Of a stretch of 36,913 bases of DNA, positions 24,648-32,559 are shown one piece after another. Location of the stretch: assembly GCA_016744895.1 (NCBI GenBank), contig JADGDK010000015.1, positions 1 through 36,913 of the forward strand, in the 5' to 3' direction. The notes under the pieces were generated by a model. The model had not been told where the DNA came from and did no database searches. It saw only the letters and a program-made list of their open reading frames with translations. The DNA comes from Campylobacterales bacterium (GTDB lineage Bacteria > Campylobacterota > Campylobacteria > Campylobacterales > QNZT01). Each line of letters starts with the position of its first letter. The stretch's first letter is position 1. The position numbers and the translations under genes were made by a program.

Positions 24648-24674
24648 TTAAGTAATTAAAATTTGTGCCGATAT
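24648..24674 (+). promoter_or_regulatory. strong sigma-28 (FliA) promoter ahead of a hairpin RNA
   Basis: TTAAGTAA, an 11-base spacer, then GCCGATAT. The -10 matches FliA consensus GCCGATAA in seven of eight positions, the -35 in five of eight, and spacing is exact. It is the best FliA site in the window. No annotated gene lies downstream on this strand before kdsB, which converges. Confidence 0.75.
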
Positions 24675-24680
24675 ACTTTT

Positions 24681-24736
24681 AAGCCCGTGCAACGTTTGTT
24701 TCAACTCCTCCTCTTTTTGACGTTGCAGGGTCTTTT
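24681..24736 (+). ncRNA. candidate sigma-28-dependent small RNA with anti-Shine-Dalgarno loop
   Basis: Beginning about seven bases after the sigma-28 -10, the transcript would fold into one stem: CCC, a bulged G and TGCAACGT pair with ACGTTGCA and GGG (24684-24695 with 24720-24730). TCTTTT follows, as in an intrinsic terminator. The 24-base loop contains CTCCTCCTC (24705-24713), complementary to strong ribosome binding sites and resembling the 16S rRNA 3' end. C/U-rich loops of this kind are used by known regulatory RNAs (Helicobacter RepG, the CcsR RNAs of Rhodobacter). Boundaries are estimated. A longer form reaching about 24823 is possible, because TTTAAGC at 24678 can pair with GCTTAAA at 24816. 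Confidence 0.55.
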
Positions 24737-24835
24737 AAACTAATGAGCAAAATTCCCTTTTATGACGCTAACACTAGGTTCTCTTCAGCAGAGTGCTCAC
24801 GCACAGATAAACTGTGCTTAAATCTGATATAAAAT

Positions 24836-25555
24836 TTAATTACCAAACATTTTCAAGGCAAGATCCAAATCCTCTTTTGTATCAATACCAAAACTTTTAC
24901 TTTTAACTTCAACCATTGCAATTTTTTGACCATGATAGAGTGCACGAAGTTGTTCTAACTTTTCAATATCCTCTAATGGAGCATTTTCTAGGGCACAAAA
25001 ATTCTCAAGTGAATTTTTTGTAAAGCCATAAATACCAAGATGACCATAATAGTTATGATGTTCTTCTCTATCATAAGGAATTTTACTTCTTGAAAAATAG
25101 ATCGCATATCCTTGATGGTCCATGATTACCTTGACATGATTTGGATCATTGGCAAATGAAGGTTCAATCTCCTTATAACAACTTACCATCATCACACCCT
25201 CTTGTGCATTTTTCGCACGTACTACACGATCATAAACACGCTGTACAACCTCTGGTTCTATAAAAGGTTCATCTGCTTGGACATTGATAACAATTTCATC
25301 ATCACTAATGCCTAGGATATGTGCAGCTTCATTGATACGATCTGTTCCACTTTTATGAACTTCACTCGTCATAACAGCTTTAAAACCATACTGTTCAGAT
25401 ATCTCTAAAACCTCTTTTGAATCAGTTGCAATTGCTACTTCATCAATACCTTCAACTCTCTTTGCTGTAGCAATCACCATGGGGAACCCATTTATATCTG
25501 CTAAAACTTTATTTGGAAATCGACTCGATGCAACACGTGCAGGAATAATTATCAT
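24836..25555 (-). CDS. kdsB: 3-deoxy-manno-octulosonate cytidylyltransferase
   Basis: KdsB (239 residues) activates Kdo as CMP-Kdo for lipopolysaccharide core synthesis in the cytoplasm. The N-terminal nucleotide-binding motif IIPARVASSRFPNKVLADI, the SGTDRINEA segment near 69 and QADEPFIEP near 93 are diagnostic, as is the metal-site region near the C-terminus (SFGIDTKEDLDLA). The length is slightly shorter than E. coli KdsB. The ATG at 25555 has GGGG upstream. It is divergent from the trmN6-like gene across 43 bases. Confidence 0.95.
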   Translation of the reverse strand: MIIIPARVASSRFPNKVLADINGFPMVIATAKRVEGIDEVAIATDSKEVLEISEQYGFKAVMTSEVHKSGTDRINEAAHILGISDDEIVINVQADEPFIEPEVVQRVYDRVVRAKNAQEGVMMVSCYKEIEPSFANDPNHVKVIMDHQGYAIYFSRSKIPYDREEHHNYYGHLGIYGFTKNSLENFCALENAPLEDIEKLEQLRALYHGQKIAMVEVKSKSFGIDTKEDLDLALKMFGN

Positions 25556-25598
25556 GACAGCCCCTTTAGAGTAAAATCATATCAAAAAAGGTTGGGGT

Positions 25599-26294
25599 TT
25601 GTTCTTATATCAAGAGGAGAGTGGTTATTTTTTCAATAGTGATTCTCATTTTTTATATGATTTTATTACTAAATTCAATCCCAAAGGTGAACTTTTAGAT
25701 ATAGGGTGCGGATGTGGAATCCTTGGTCTTTTAACAGTGCGTGATTTTCCCGTCTCTCTTACAGGAATTGACAAACAAAGCCATAATGTTTTTATATCTC
25801 AAAAAAATGCCCAAATCAATAAGCTAAACTCCCATGTTATAGAAGATAATTTTTTAAGTCATGCATTTGAAAAAGAGTTTGATTTTATTATTTCAAATCC
25901 ACCATACTATCATGATGGTGTCAGTAAAAGTGAAAATGAAGCGCTTCATATCAGCCGCTACAATACACATATGCCGATAAAAGATTTTATACAAAAAGTA
26001 AAAAAGCTTCTTAAAAATAGAGGACATTTTATCTTTTGTTATGACTCAGGTAGTTTACAAGATCTACTTGTAAGTTTAAAAGAAGCAAAACTCCAAGTAG
26101 AAGATATACGCTTTGTATATGGAACAAAATCTAAACCTTCCTCATTAGTACTCATTCATGCAAGAAAAGGAAGTCGTGCAAAAAATAAAATACATCCTCC
26201 ATTAATAAACATGAATGAAGGGGAACCAACTTTAGAGGTAAAATCTATTTATCAAAAAACAAGGACATATAGTATAAAATGTATAACATTATAA
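25599..26294 (+). CDS. tRNA1(Val) adenine-N6-methyltransferase-like protein
   Basis: A 231-residue SAM-dependent methyltransferase. The N-terminus LYQEESGYFFNSDSHFLYDF resembles the TrmN6/YfiC entry (substrate loop before motif I). The SAM motif LDIGCGCGILGLL is at 33-45 and the N6-adenine motif NPPY is at 100-103. The C-terminal region includes a basic segment (ARKGSRAKNKI) likely to bind RNA. TrmN6 modifies A37 of tRNA1(Val); the exact substrate here is not proven. TTG at 25599, after AAGG, is the best start. It overlaps the following ykgJ-like gene by 16 bases. Confidence 0.85.
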   Translation: MFLYQEESGYFFNSDSHFLYDFITKFNPKGELLDIGCGCGILGLLTVRDFPVSLTGIDKQSHNVFISQKNAQINKLNSHVIEDNFLSHAFEKEFDFIISNPPYYHDGVSKSENEALHISRYNTHMPIKDFIQKVKKLLKNRGHFIFCYDSGSLQDLLVSLKEAKLQVEDIRFVYGTKSKPSSLVLIHARKGSRAKNKIHPPLINMNEGEPTLEVKSIYQKTRTYSIKCITL

Positions 26295-26656
26295 AGCAAG
26301 AGGGATTTGACTTTACATTTGATGTTTCAAAGTGCGTTTCATGTGAAGGAAACTGTTGTATTGGTGAGAGTGGATATATCTGGTGTACCCCTAAAGAGAT
26401 TAATGATATTTCTGAATTTTTGGGTTTAGAGCGTCAAAACTTTATAGATACGTATACTAGAAAAGTAAATTATAGAATATCTCTAAAAGAGTTAAAAATC
26501 AAAGAGAGTTTTCACTGTGTTTTTTTTGATTCAGATAAAAAAGGATGTCAGATTTATCCTGTAAGACCTTCACAGTGTCGTACTTTTCCCTTTTGGGATC
26601 ATTTTAAACAAAACAAAGAAGAGGTGGTAAAAGAGTGTCCAGGTATTATTATTTAG
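26279..26656 (+). CDS. YkgJ family cysteine-cluster protein
   Basis: A 125-residue cytoplasmic protein of the YkgJ (UPF0153) family, defined by cysteine clusters thought to bind zinc or an iron-sulfur cluster. Nine cysteines are visible: 19, 22, 26, 27 (CVSCEGNCC), 36, 80, 90, 100 and 120, with YPVRPSQCRTFPFW as the conserved second-half motif. The molecular function of the family is unknown. It overlaps the genes on both sides (16 and 22 bases), so it sits in the middle of a tightly coupled operon. Confidence 0.88.
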   Translation: MYNIIKQEGFDFTFDVSKCVSCEGNCCIGESGYIWCTPKEINDISEFLGLERQNFIDTYTRKVNYRISLKELKIKESFHCVFFDSDKKGCQIYPVRPSQCRTFPFWDHFKQNKEEVVKECPGIII

Positions 26657-27930
26657 TTATTTTGATTGTAGCGCTTAGTACTGGTTGTACTGTAAAACAG
26701 TCTATGCTACTTCCAACTTCTGATAAAGTTTTAGATTCAAATTTAACATCAAACTTTTCACAAGAAGATCGACTTGCTATTTTTGCGCTTGATGCACAAA
26801 ATCATGGTAAATTTAAAGAAGCATCAACTTATTTTTCAAAGCTGTATGATCAGACAGGGAAAGTGACTTACGCAACAGAAGCAATTAGAAATGCTGTGCT
26901 TGTCAAAGATTATGACAATATCAAAACTATTTTAGACAAAGCAGAAGCAAACAACCATCATGACACAACACTTGATAGTTATCTTGTCGCATACTATATA
27001 GATAAAAAAAGATTTCAAGAGGCAAAAGCATTAACAGACAAACTTATTAAATCCAAGAGATCTGCTAAAACTTTAGAGCTTGCTGGATTAGTACATGATG
27101 GGCTGGGTGAGACTAAAAAAGCATTAGCATATTTTGAAGAAGCGTATCAAAAAGAGAAAAGTACTTATGCACTTTTGAAGATGACTGATCTTATTTATAT
27201 CAAGATGAATCAAAAACAAAAAGCGATAAGACTTCTGGAAACAGATGTGACACTAAATGGTTGCTCAGAAACAATCTGCTCTAGATTAATCCAGTTTTAC
27301 ACACATACGCATGATAGTGATGGAATTGCAAATATGTTGAAAAAACTTTATAAAAAGAGTAAAAACCCAGCATTTGCAGAAAAATTGATACAACTTTATG
27401 CCTCTAAAAAGAGTTATGATCAAGCAATATCATTTTTAAAAGAGACTAAGTTTGATAACTATTTACTACTAGATATCTATACTTCAAAGAAAGATTATAA
27501 AAATGCATTAAAATTAGTAGATCAACTTTATGAAGAAAGTGGTGACAACGTATTACTAGCAAGATCAGCAATCTTGGAGTATGAAAGTGCTGTAGATAAA
27601 AAATCAAAAAAGCTACATAAAAGTGTCAGTAAAAAATTTGACCAAGTAGTAGATATATTAAAAGATCCACTCTATTATAATTACTATGGATATATACTAA
27701 TTGATCATAACTTAGATATTGATAGAGGAATAGCATTGGTAAGAAAAGCTTTAAAAGAGGATCCCAACTCACTTTTTTATATCGATTCTCTGGCATGGGG
27801 AATGTATAAAAAGGGAAATTGTGAAGATGCCTATAAACTTTTAGAACCTATTTCAAAAAATAACAATGAAAAAGAAGTACTTGACCATATCAAAACCATA
27901 AAAAAATGTATAGAGGCAAAAAACAGATGA
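26635..27930 (+). CDS. TPR-repeat lipoprotein
   Basis: A 431-residue lipoprotein. A signal peptide with lipobox LSTGC places the lipidated cysteine at residue 18. The rest is helical with tetratricopeptide-like repeats from about residue 45 to the end; clear units include [20 protein letters not shown] near 142 and [20 protein letters not shown] in the C-terminal part. The tail ends [11 protein letters not shown], then a cysteine near the end (KKCIEAK). TPR lipoproteins usually act as scaffolds in the periplasm. The start is the GTG at 26635 inside ykgJ, with GAGG upstream. Its TGA overlaps the trpC ATG (ATGA). Confidence 0.85.
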   Translation: MSRYYYLVILIVALSTGCTVKQSMLLPTSDKVLDSNLTSNFSQEDRLAIFALDAQNHGKFKEASTYFSKLYDQTGKVTYATEAIRNAVLVKDYDNIKTILDKAEANNHHDTTLDSYLVAYYIDKKRFQEAKALTDKLIKSKRSAKTLELAGLVHDGLGETKKALAYFEEAYQKEKSTYALLKMTDLIYIKMNQKQKAIRLLETDVTLNGCSETICSRLIQFYTHTHDSDGIANMLKKLYKKSKNPAFAEKLIQLYASKKSYDQAISFLKETKFDNYLLLDIYTSKKDYKNALKLVDQLYEESGDNVLLARSAILEYESAVDKKSKKLHKSVSKKFDQVVDILKDPLYYNYYGYILIDHNLDIDRGIALVRKALKEDPNSLFYIDSLAWGMYKKGNCEDAYKLLEPISKNNNEKEVLDHIKTIKKCIEAKNR

Positions 27931-28712
27931 TACTTGATGATATAATTAGAAAAACGAGAGAAGATCTAAAACAACGAGAAAAAGAGATGTCTATTGATTG
28001 GCTAGGACGTTCTCTTGCATACAATGCATATGCACCACGAGATATTAAACCTTATTTAAAAGCTACGAAAGAAGATCCATATAGAATTATCGCAGAAGTT
28101 AAAAAAGCAAGTCCAAGTAAAGGCGTTATTAGAGAAGACTTTGATCCACTTTTCATCGCTCAAGAGTATGAACGCGCAGGAGTAAATGCGATATCAGTGT
28201 TAACAGAACCTCATTTTTTCCAAGGAAACCTTGAGTACCTTACCGGCATCAGACGTTATGTTGCAACGCCACTGCTAAGAAAAGATTTTATCATTGATAA
28301 GTATCAAATTGTTGAAGCATTAGTATATGGAGCTGATTTTGTGCTACTCATTGCTACAGCTCTAAGTAAAGATAAGCTTAAAGAGCTTTTAAACTTTACA
28401 CGACATATGGGTATGGAAGCATTAGTAGAAATTCATGATAAAACTGATCTCAAAAAAGCGATCTTTGCAGGGGCAGATATCATTGGTGTTAATCATCGAA
28501 ATCTTGAGACTTTTGAGATGGATATGTCTCTTACAGAAAAGCTCATGCCTTTGATTCCAAATGGAAAAATCATAGTTGCAGAGAGTGGAATCAATGATAA
28601 ACAGACTATTGAAGATTTAAGTGCTATTGGAGTTGATGCTTTCTTAATTGGTGAACACTTCATGAGACAAGATGATATCTATGAATCGGTTAGTGCCTTA
28701 AAGAAGATATGA
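27927..28712 (+). CDS. trpC: indole-3-glycerol phosphate synthase
   Basis: TrpC (261 residues), a TIM-barrel enzyme that closes the indole ring in tryptophan biosynthesis. Diagnostic segments are [14 protein letters not shown] near 48, [11 protein letters not shown] near 105, [15 protein letters not shown] in the middle and IIVAESGI near the C-terminus. The ATG at 27927, overlapping the previous stop, is preferred over the ATG at 27906 since the family starts with [13 protein letters not shown]. It is not fused to TrpF, and no other trp gene is nearby, so the pathway genes are scattered. It overlaps dctQ by four bases. Confidence 0.94.
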   Translation: MILDDIIRKTREDLKQREKEMSIDWLGRSLAYNAYAPRDIKPYLKATKEDPYRIIAEVKKASPSKGVIREDFDPLFIAQEYERAGVNAISVLTEPHFFQGNLEYLTGIRRYVATPLLRKDFIIDKYQIVEALVYGADFVLLIATALSKDKLKELLNFTRHMGMEALVEIHDKTDLKKAIFAGADIIGVNHRNLETFEMDMSLTEKLMPLIPNGKIIVAESGINDKQTIEDLSAIGVDAFLIGEHFMRQDDIYESVSALKKI

Positions 28713-29197
28713 AGGCAATTGATACACTTATAGAGATTTTTGCTAAATTAGCAGCATCTCTTATAGTTGTACTGAGTTTTTTAGTGGTATATGATTCTAT
28801 TAATAGATACTTTTTTGCTGGAGGATCTATTGCCCTTCAAGAGTTAGAGTGGCATATCTTTGACATTATCTTTTTATTAGGACTTTCATATACATTAAAA
28901 AGTGATAAACACGTTAGAGTTGATATCTTTTACAGCAATTATTCTCAAAAAACAAAAGCAATTGTAGATATCTTTTCACAGCTACTTTTTATCCTTCCCT
29001 TTACGCTTCTTATCCTTTACGTCAGTTTTGGATATATTGAACTCAGTTATACACAAAATGAAATTTCACCCGATCCTGGAGGTCTGGCTTATCGTTGGAT
29101 GATCAAATCAATGATGATCATTGGTTTTGTGTTACTTGGATTACAAAGTATCTCAGAGATCTTTAAAAATATTAAAAAGATAAGGGTTGAAAATTGA
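28709..29197 (+). CDS. dctQ: TRAP transporter small permease (DctQ)
   Basis: A 162-residue inner-membrane protein with four helices, matching the DctQ family: [33 protein letters not shown] is recognisable in parts (QELEWHIFD, then KHVRVD). DctQ pairs with DctM to form the membrane part of sodium-driven TRAP importers for carboxylates, sialic acid or taurine-like compounds. The ATG overlaps the trpC stop (ATGA) and the next gene overlaps its own stop by four bases. No DctP substrate-binding protein is adjacent, so the substrate is unknown. Confidence 0.9.
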   Translation: MKAIDTLIEIFAKLAASLIVVLSFLVVYDSINRYFFAGGSIALQELEWHIFDIIFLLGLSYTLKSDKHVRVDIFYSNYSQKTKAIVDIFSQLLFILPFTLLILYVSFGYIELSYTQNEISPDPGGLAYRWMIKSMMIIGFVLLGLQSISEIFKNIKKIRVEN

Positions 29198-30489
29198 TCA
29201 GTCTTTATCTTTTTATAGCAGCACTTGTACTGCTAATGATTGGTTTTCCCGTAGCCTTTGCTTTTGGTTCTTCTGCACTTTTTGTAGCACTTTTAACTCC
29301 AGATGTAGGCATTGATATTTTTCAGCTCATGCCTTATCGTATTTATGGAATCATGCAAAATTTTACACTATTGGCAGTTCCACTTTTTATCTTCATGGGA
29401 CTCATACTTGAAAAAAGTAAAATTGCAGAAGCCCTCTTAATAAATATCGGCAAGCTCTTTGGAAATGTACGAGGAGGGCTTGCCATAAGTACAGTCCTTG
29501 TTGGTGCAGTGTTAGCAGCAAGTACCGGTATTGTAGGAGCAAGTGTTGTGATGATGGGCATTATTTCACTTCCTATCATGATGCGCTATGGATATTCAAA
29601 ATCATTAGCAAGTGGCACGATCGCTGCGAGTGGAACACTAGGACAAATTATACCCCCTTCTATCGTACTTATTATACTGGGTGATGTGATGGGTGTAAGT
29701 GTCGGAGACCTTTTTCGTGCGGCTCTTGGACCTTCACTTCTTTTGGTAGGACTCTATATCTTATACATCTTAGTAATTTCTCATCTCAAACCTGATATTG
29801 CACCAGCGATAAGCAATCAAAATGAAGATAGGAAAAAAGTAATTTTAAAAGCACTTCTCTCTATCATCCCTCCCATTCTTTTAATTACACTCGTCCTTGG
29901 TAGTATCTTTGCAGGAATTGCAACCCCTACAGAATCAGCAGCTTTTGGTAGTGTAGGCTCCCTGCTCTTGATGCTCTTAAATGGATCTTTTACCTTTTTA
30001 AATATCAAAGATAGTGCCTTGGAAACTGTCAAAATGACCTCTATGATCTTTATGATTCTTATCGGTGCTACAGCATTTTCACTCGTTTTTAATGAAGTTG
30101 GTGGCGGGGATTTAGTTTTAGAATTTTTTGAAAAAGATATTGCAGATGGTTGGACTTTTGTAGCAATTGCTATGATTGCAATTTTTATCTTAGGATTTTT
30201 TGTAGATTTTTTAGAGATCTGTTTTATCGTGATCCCTATTCTCTTGCCTATCGTTGAAGTTTTTGATATCGATCCAATTTGGTTTGCAATCTTAGTTGCT
30301 ATGAATCTGCAAGCCTCATTTTTAACACCACCTTTTGGGTTTGCCCTTTTTTATCTAAAAGGATCAGCTGGAGATTTGGTCAGTACCAAAGATATCTATA
30401 AAGGGGTTTTACCTTTTATCATATTACAAGTGATAACATTAGTGATTATAATTATGTTTCCAGAGATTGTAAATGTGTTTTTGGATTAG
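29194..30489 (+). CDS. dctM: TRAP transporter large permease (DctM)
   Basis: A 431-residue membrane protein with about twelve helices, the transport subunit of a TRAP system. Family signatures include GFPVAFAFGSSALF near residue 18, SGTLGQIIPPSIVLIILGDV near 145 and the conserved TPTESAAFG near 240. The C-terminal region has NLQASFLTPPFGFALFYLKG. The start is TTG at 29194 overlapping the dctQ stop. It is the last gene of the operon and ends in a strong hairpin at 30494-30520. Confidence 0.93.
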   Translation: MISLYLFIAALVLLMIGFPVAFAFGSSALFVALLTPDVGIDIFQLMPYRIYGIMQNFTLLAVPLFIFMGLILEKSKIAEALLINIGKLFGNVRGGLAISTVLVGAVLAASTGIVGASVVMMGIISLPIMMRYGYSKSLASGTIAASGTLGQIIPPSIVLIILGDVMGVSVGDLFRAALGPSLLLVGLYILYILVISHLKPDIAPAISNQNEDRKKVILKALLSIIPPILLITLVLGSIFAGIATPTESAAFGSVGSLLLMLLNGSFTFLNIKDSALETVKMTSMIFMILIGATAFSLVFNEVGGGDLVLEFFEKDIADGWTFVAIAMIAIFILGFFVDFLEICFIVIPILLPIVEVFDIDPIWFAILVAMNLQASFLTPPFGFALFYLKGSAGDLVSTKDIYKGVLPFIILQVITLVIIIMFPEIVNVFLD

Positions 30490-30493
30490 TGGG

Positions 30494-30520
30494 ACAAAAT
30501 GAGACAAAGTCTCATTTTGT
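30494..30520. terminator. bidirectional hairpin after dctM
   Basis: A perfect 11-base-pair stem (ACAAAATGAGA / TCTCATTTTGT) with a five-base loop, between the converging dctM and the small unknown gene. The T run lies within the 3' arm rather than after it. It probably terminates both transcripts. Confidence 0.75.
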
Positions 30521-30521
30521 G

Positions 30522-30845
30522 TTAGGCTGCATGCCCTTGAATATAATAAGTTTCTTTTCCTGAAACTTTAGTAAGGTTAACTTTATATTTTTCAGACCAT
30601 TTATGAATAAGCTTATCTGCTATTTCTGAATTGGTCTCATTTTTAATTTTAAAAAAATCTTGTGATGAAGAGATCGCGACAAACGAACCATGAGGCTTAA
30701 GAGACTCTTGTAATGATAAAATATGCTTTTTAATATTTTCATATCCATGTGTATTGTCAATAATTTGTTTTAAGGTTTCCATAACCCCATTTGATTTTGT
30801 ATATCCTAACTGTACTAAAAGTGCTTCATCTGTAACATTGCTCAT
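30522..30845 (-). CDS. conserved hypothetical protein
   Basis: A 107-residue soluble protein that I do not recognise. It is mixed alpha/beta: helices at the N-terminus (DEALLVQLGYTKSNGVMETL), a strand FVAISS near 52, and a C-terminal strand-turn-strand VNLTKVSGKETYYIQG. The start ATG at 30845 has AAGGA upstream and a TATAAT at 30874-30879. It is probably monocistronic, bounded by the hairpin on one side and 109 non-coding bases on the other. No function can be suggested. Confidence 0.7.
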   Translation of the reverse strand: MSNVTDEALLVQLGYTKSNGVMETLKQIIDNTHGYENIKKHILSLQESLKPHGSFVAISSSQDFFKIKNETNSEIADKLIHKWSEKYKVNLTKVSGKETYYIQGHAA

Positions 30846-30873
30846 GTTTAATCCTTTAAGTAAATTGAACTAA

Positions 30874-30879
30874 ATTATA
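30874..30879 (-). promoter_or_regulatory. probable -10 element for the small hypothetical gene
   Basis: TATAAT on the minus strand 28 bases before the ATG at 30845, with no clear -35. The upstream part of this gap holds an AT-only hairpin followed by four T residues just after ddl, which could be a weak terminator. Confidence 0.5.
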
Positions 30880-30954
30880 AACAATTTTTACATAAATAAT
30901 TCTTAATTTAGAAAAAATATTTATATATTTCACTATAAACTCAAACTATTCTAT

Positions 30955-31986
30955 TTATTTACCTTTTGCTTTTTGAATTGAATGAATGTATTGATAGTCT
31001 ATTGAAATCTTCTTACTTTGTGGTAATGTTTGTGAAAGTCTCTTTATTGCATCATTAAAATCTGTAAAAAGATAATTTGCCATACTCCCAGGAATAGGGT
31101 TAATTTCATTAAGAATTACTTTGCCTTCAACAACAAAAAAATCACAACGTATCAATGCGCCCTCAAAAAGTCTGCCATACACTTTTTGAAAAGCCAATTT
31201 TAGGTTCTCTTCTAAGTAACTGTCTATATCTGCTTTTTGTACCTGTGAAGTTCTAGAGAAATCAAGATATTTTTTATCAAAATCCAAAAATGTCTCTTTT
31301 TGAGGTTCTTCTACAATAGAAAAAATATATTCGTCTGCTTTAAGACCTGCAAGATTATACTCTTTTACACCCTCTATAAATGGTTCAACCAATACTTCAT
31401 CATCAAATTCATATGCAACATCAAGGGCATATTCTAACGCATCGGCATCCCTTACAATACTCACACCGATAGAACTTCCCAGTCGAAGTGGTTTAATAAT
31501 CACAGGATAATCTATGCTAATTTTATAAGCACCTTTTTTAAGTACTTCAAAATCTACGACCTCAACCCCTAAAGATTTAGCATATAGTTTGGTAAAAAGT
31601 TTATTAAAACTCATCACACTTGCATCAACACGAGGTCCTATAAATGGTATTTCAAAAAACTCTAAAAGTGACGCAATTTTTCCATCTTCACCATCTGCTC
31701 CATGAGAAAGGTTCAGAGCAAAATCAAAATCTACCCTCTTCTCTTTCATAAGTGATTTTTGATAAAAACCTCCATTTTTAAGTGTTAGTTTTGGAGACTT
31801 TTTATAATCACCACTACTAAAAAGTTTTGATTTTATCTGAGCTGTAGGAATGTGATAAAATTCTCGATTACTATCACAAAAGATATAAACAATTTCACCC
31901 TTAAGCAAACTCTTCATAGCAATCGCACTAACGATACTAATCTCATGCTCATAACTTACTGCGCCAAAAATAATAGCAATTTTCAA
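30955..31986 (-). CDS. ddl: D-alanine--D-alanine ligase
   Basis: Ddl (343 residues) joins two D-alanines for peptidoglycan precursor synthesis; it is an ATP-grasp enzyme. The N-terminal FGAVSYEHEISIVSA, the segment SHGADGEDGKIASLLEFF, the substrate loop KPLRLGSSIGVS and the metal-binding LNEINPIPGSM are all present. The length agrees with the Campylobacter and Helicobacter enzymes. The TTG start at 31986 has AAGGAAAA upstream. It follows ruvA after nine bases; the order DUF342-ruvA-ddl also occurs, as I recall, in Campylobacter jejuni. Confidence 0.95.
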   Translation of the reverse strand: MKIAIIFGAVSYEHEISIVSAIAMKSLLKGEIVYIFCDSNREFYHIPTAQIKSKLFSSGDYKKSPKLTLKNGGFYQKSLMKEKRVDFDFALNLSHGADGEDGKIASLLEFFEIPFIGPRVDASVMSFNKLFTKLYAKSLGVEVVDFEVLKKGAYKISIDYPVIIKPLRLGSSIGVSIVRDADALEYALDVAYEFDDEVLVEPFIEGVKEYNLAGLKADEYIFSIVEEPQKETFLDFDKKYLDFSRTSQVQKADIDSYLEENLKLAFQKVYGRLFEGALIRCDFFVVEGKVILNEINPIPGSMANYLFTDFNDAIKRLSQTLPQSKKISIDYQYIHSIQKAKGK

Positions 31987-31995
31987 ATATTTTCC

Positions 31996-32553
31996 TTATG
32001 TCAGTTTTTTTAATGCTTCTTTTATCAAACTCTCTGTTGTTTCACTACTACAGCTTGAAAGTACTTTTGTAATCCGATCTCGTTTAAAACCTAAACTCTC
32101 TAAGGCTAAAAGCGCATCTTGTTTTGCTTGACTCGTGCTATCAAGCGTTTCTGTTGTCAATTTAAAGTCACTAAGCTCTACTAAAATGCGTTTTGCACTT
32201 TTAGGACCAATCCCAGGAACTGTTTTAATTGCATCTACATCTTGGGAAAACACAGCAGTCGAAAATGCTTCTGGAGTAAATGTAGAACAAATTGCTAATG
32301 CAGTACTTGGACCCACTCCATTGATCTTAATCACTCGATCAAACATTGTTTTTTCTAAAGCTTCAAGAAATCCATACAGAGCATGGCCATCTTCTTTTAT
32401 AATTTGAGTAGCATGTAATGAAACAACATCTGAAGAAATTTTTGCACTACAGTGAATTGAAATATGTACCAAGTAAGTTAAACCATTGGAGAGTTTTAGA
32501 TGTATATATGTAGGTTCTTTTTTTACAACCTCTCCTTCTATCGCAACGATCAT
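31996..32553 (-). CDS. ruvA: Holliday junction DNA helicase subunit RuvA
   Basis: RuvA (185 residues) binds four-way DNA junctions and loads the RuvB motor. The N-terminal OB fold (IVAIEGEVVKKEPTYIHL), two helix-hairpin-helix motifs (KINGVGPSTALAI near 77 and VPGIGPKSAKRIL near 112) and the short C-terminal domain III (about 140-185) are all visible. The length is normal. It starts at an ATG six bases after the DUF342 gene and precedes ddl. Confidence 0.95.
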   Translation of the reverse strand: MIVAIEGEVVKKEPTYIHLKLSNGLTYLVHISIHCSAKISSDVVSLHATQIIKEDGHALYGFLEALEKTMFDRVIKINGVGPSTALAICSTFTPEAFSTAVFSQDVDAIKTVPGIGPKSAKRILVELSDFKLTTETLDSTSQAKQDALLALESLGFKRDRITKVLSSCSSETTESLIKEALKKLT

Positions 32554-32559
32554 AATGGG

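Larger units (their letters stand above)
24440..24835. other. gene-free region between GGDEF-like gene and kdsB
   Basis: This 396-base stretch has no ORF of normal size. The left part (to about 24640) is extremely AT-rich. It contains three copies of TTTTGTTAA, two of them within a near-identical 15-base context, and a perfect ATATTAATAT inverted repeat. The right part holds a strong rightward sigma-28 promoter, a hairpin RNA candidate, a second small hairpin (GCACAG-ATAAA-CTGTGC, 24801-24817), and a 29-codon ORF (24743-24832) with no good ribosome binding site. Confidence 0.7.

Noticed and set aside
24743-24832. 29-codon ORF as a real gene
   Set aside because: It has no adequate ribosome binding site and overlaps potential RNA structure. 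It is kept only as an alternative within a finding.
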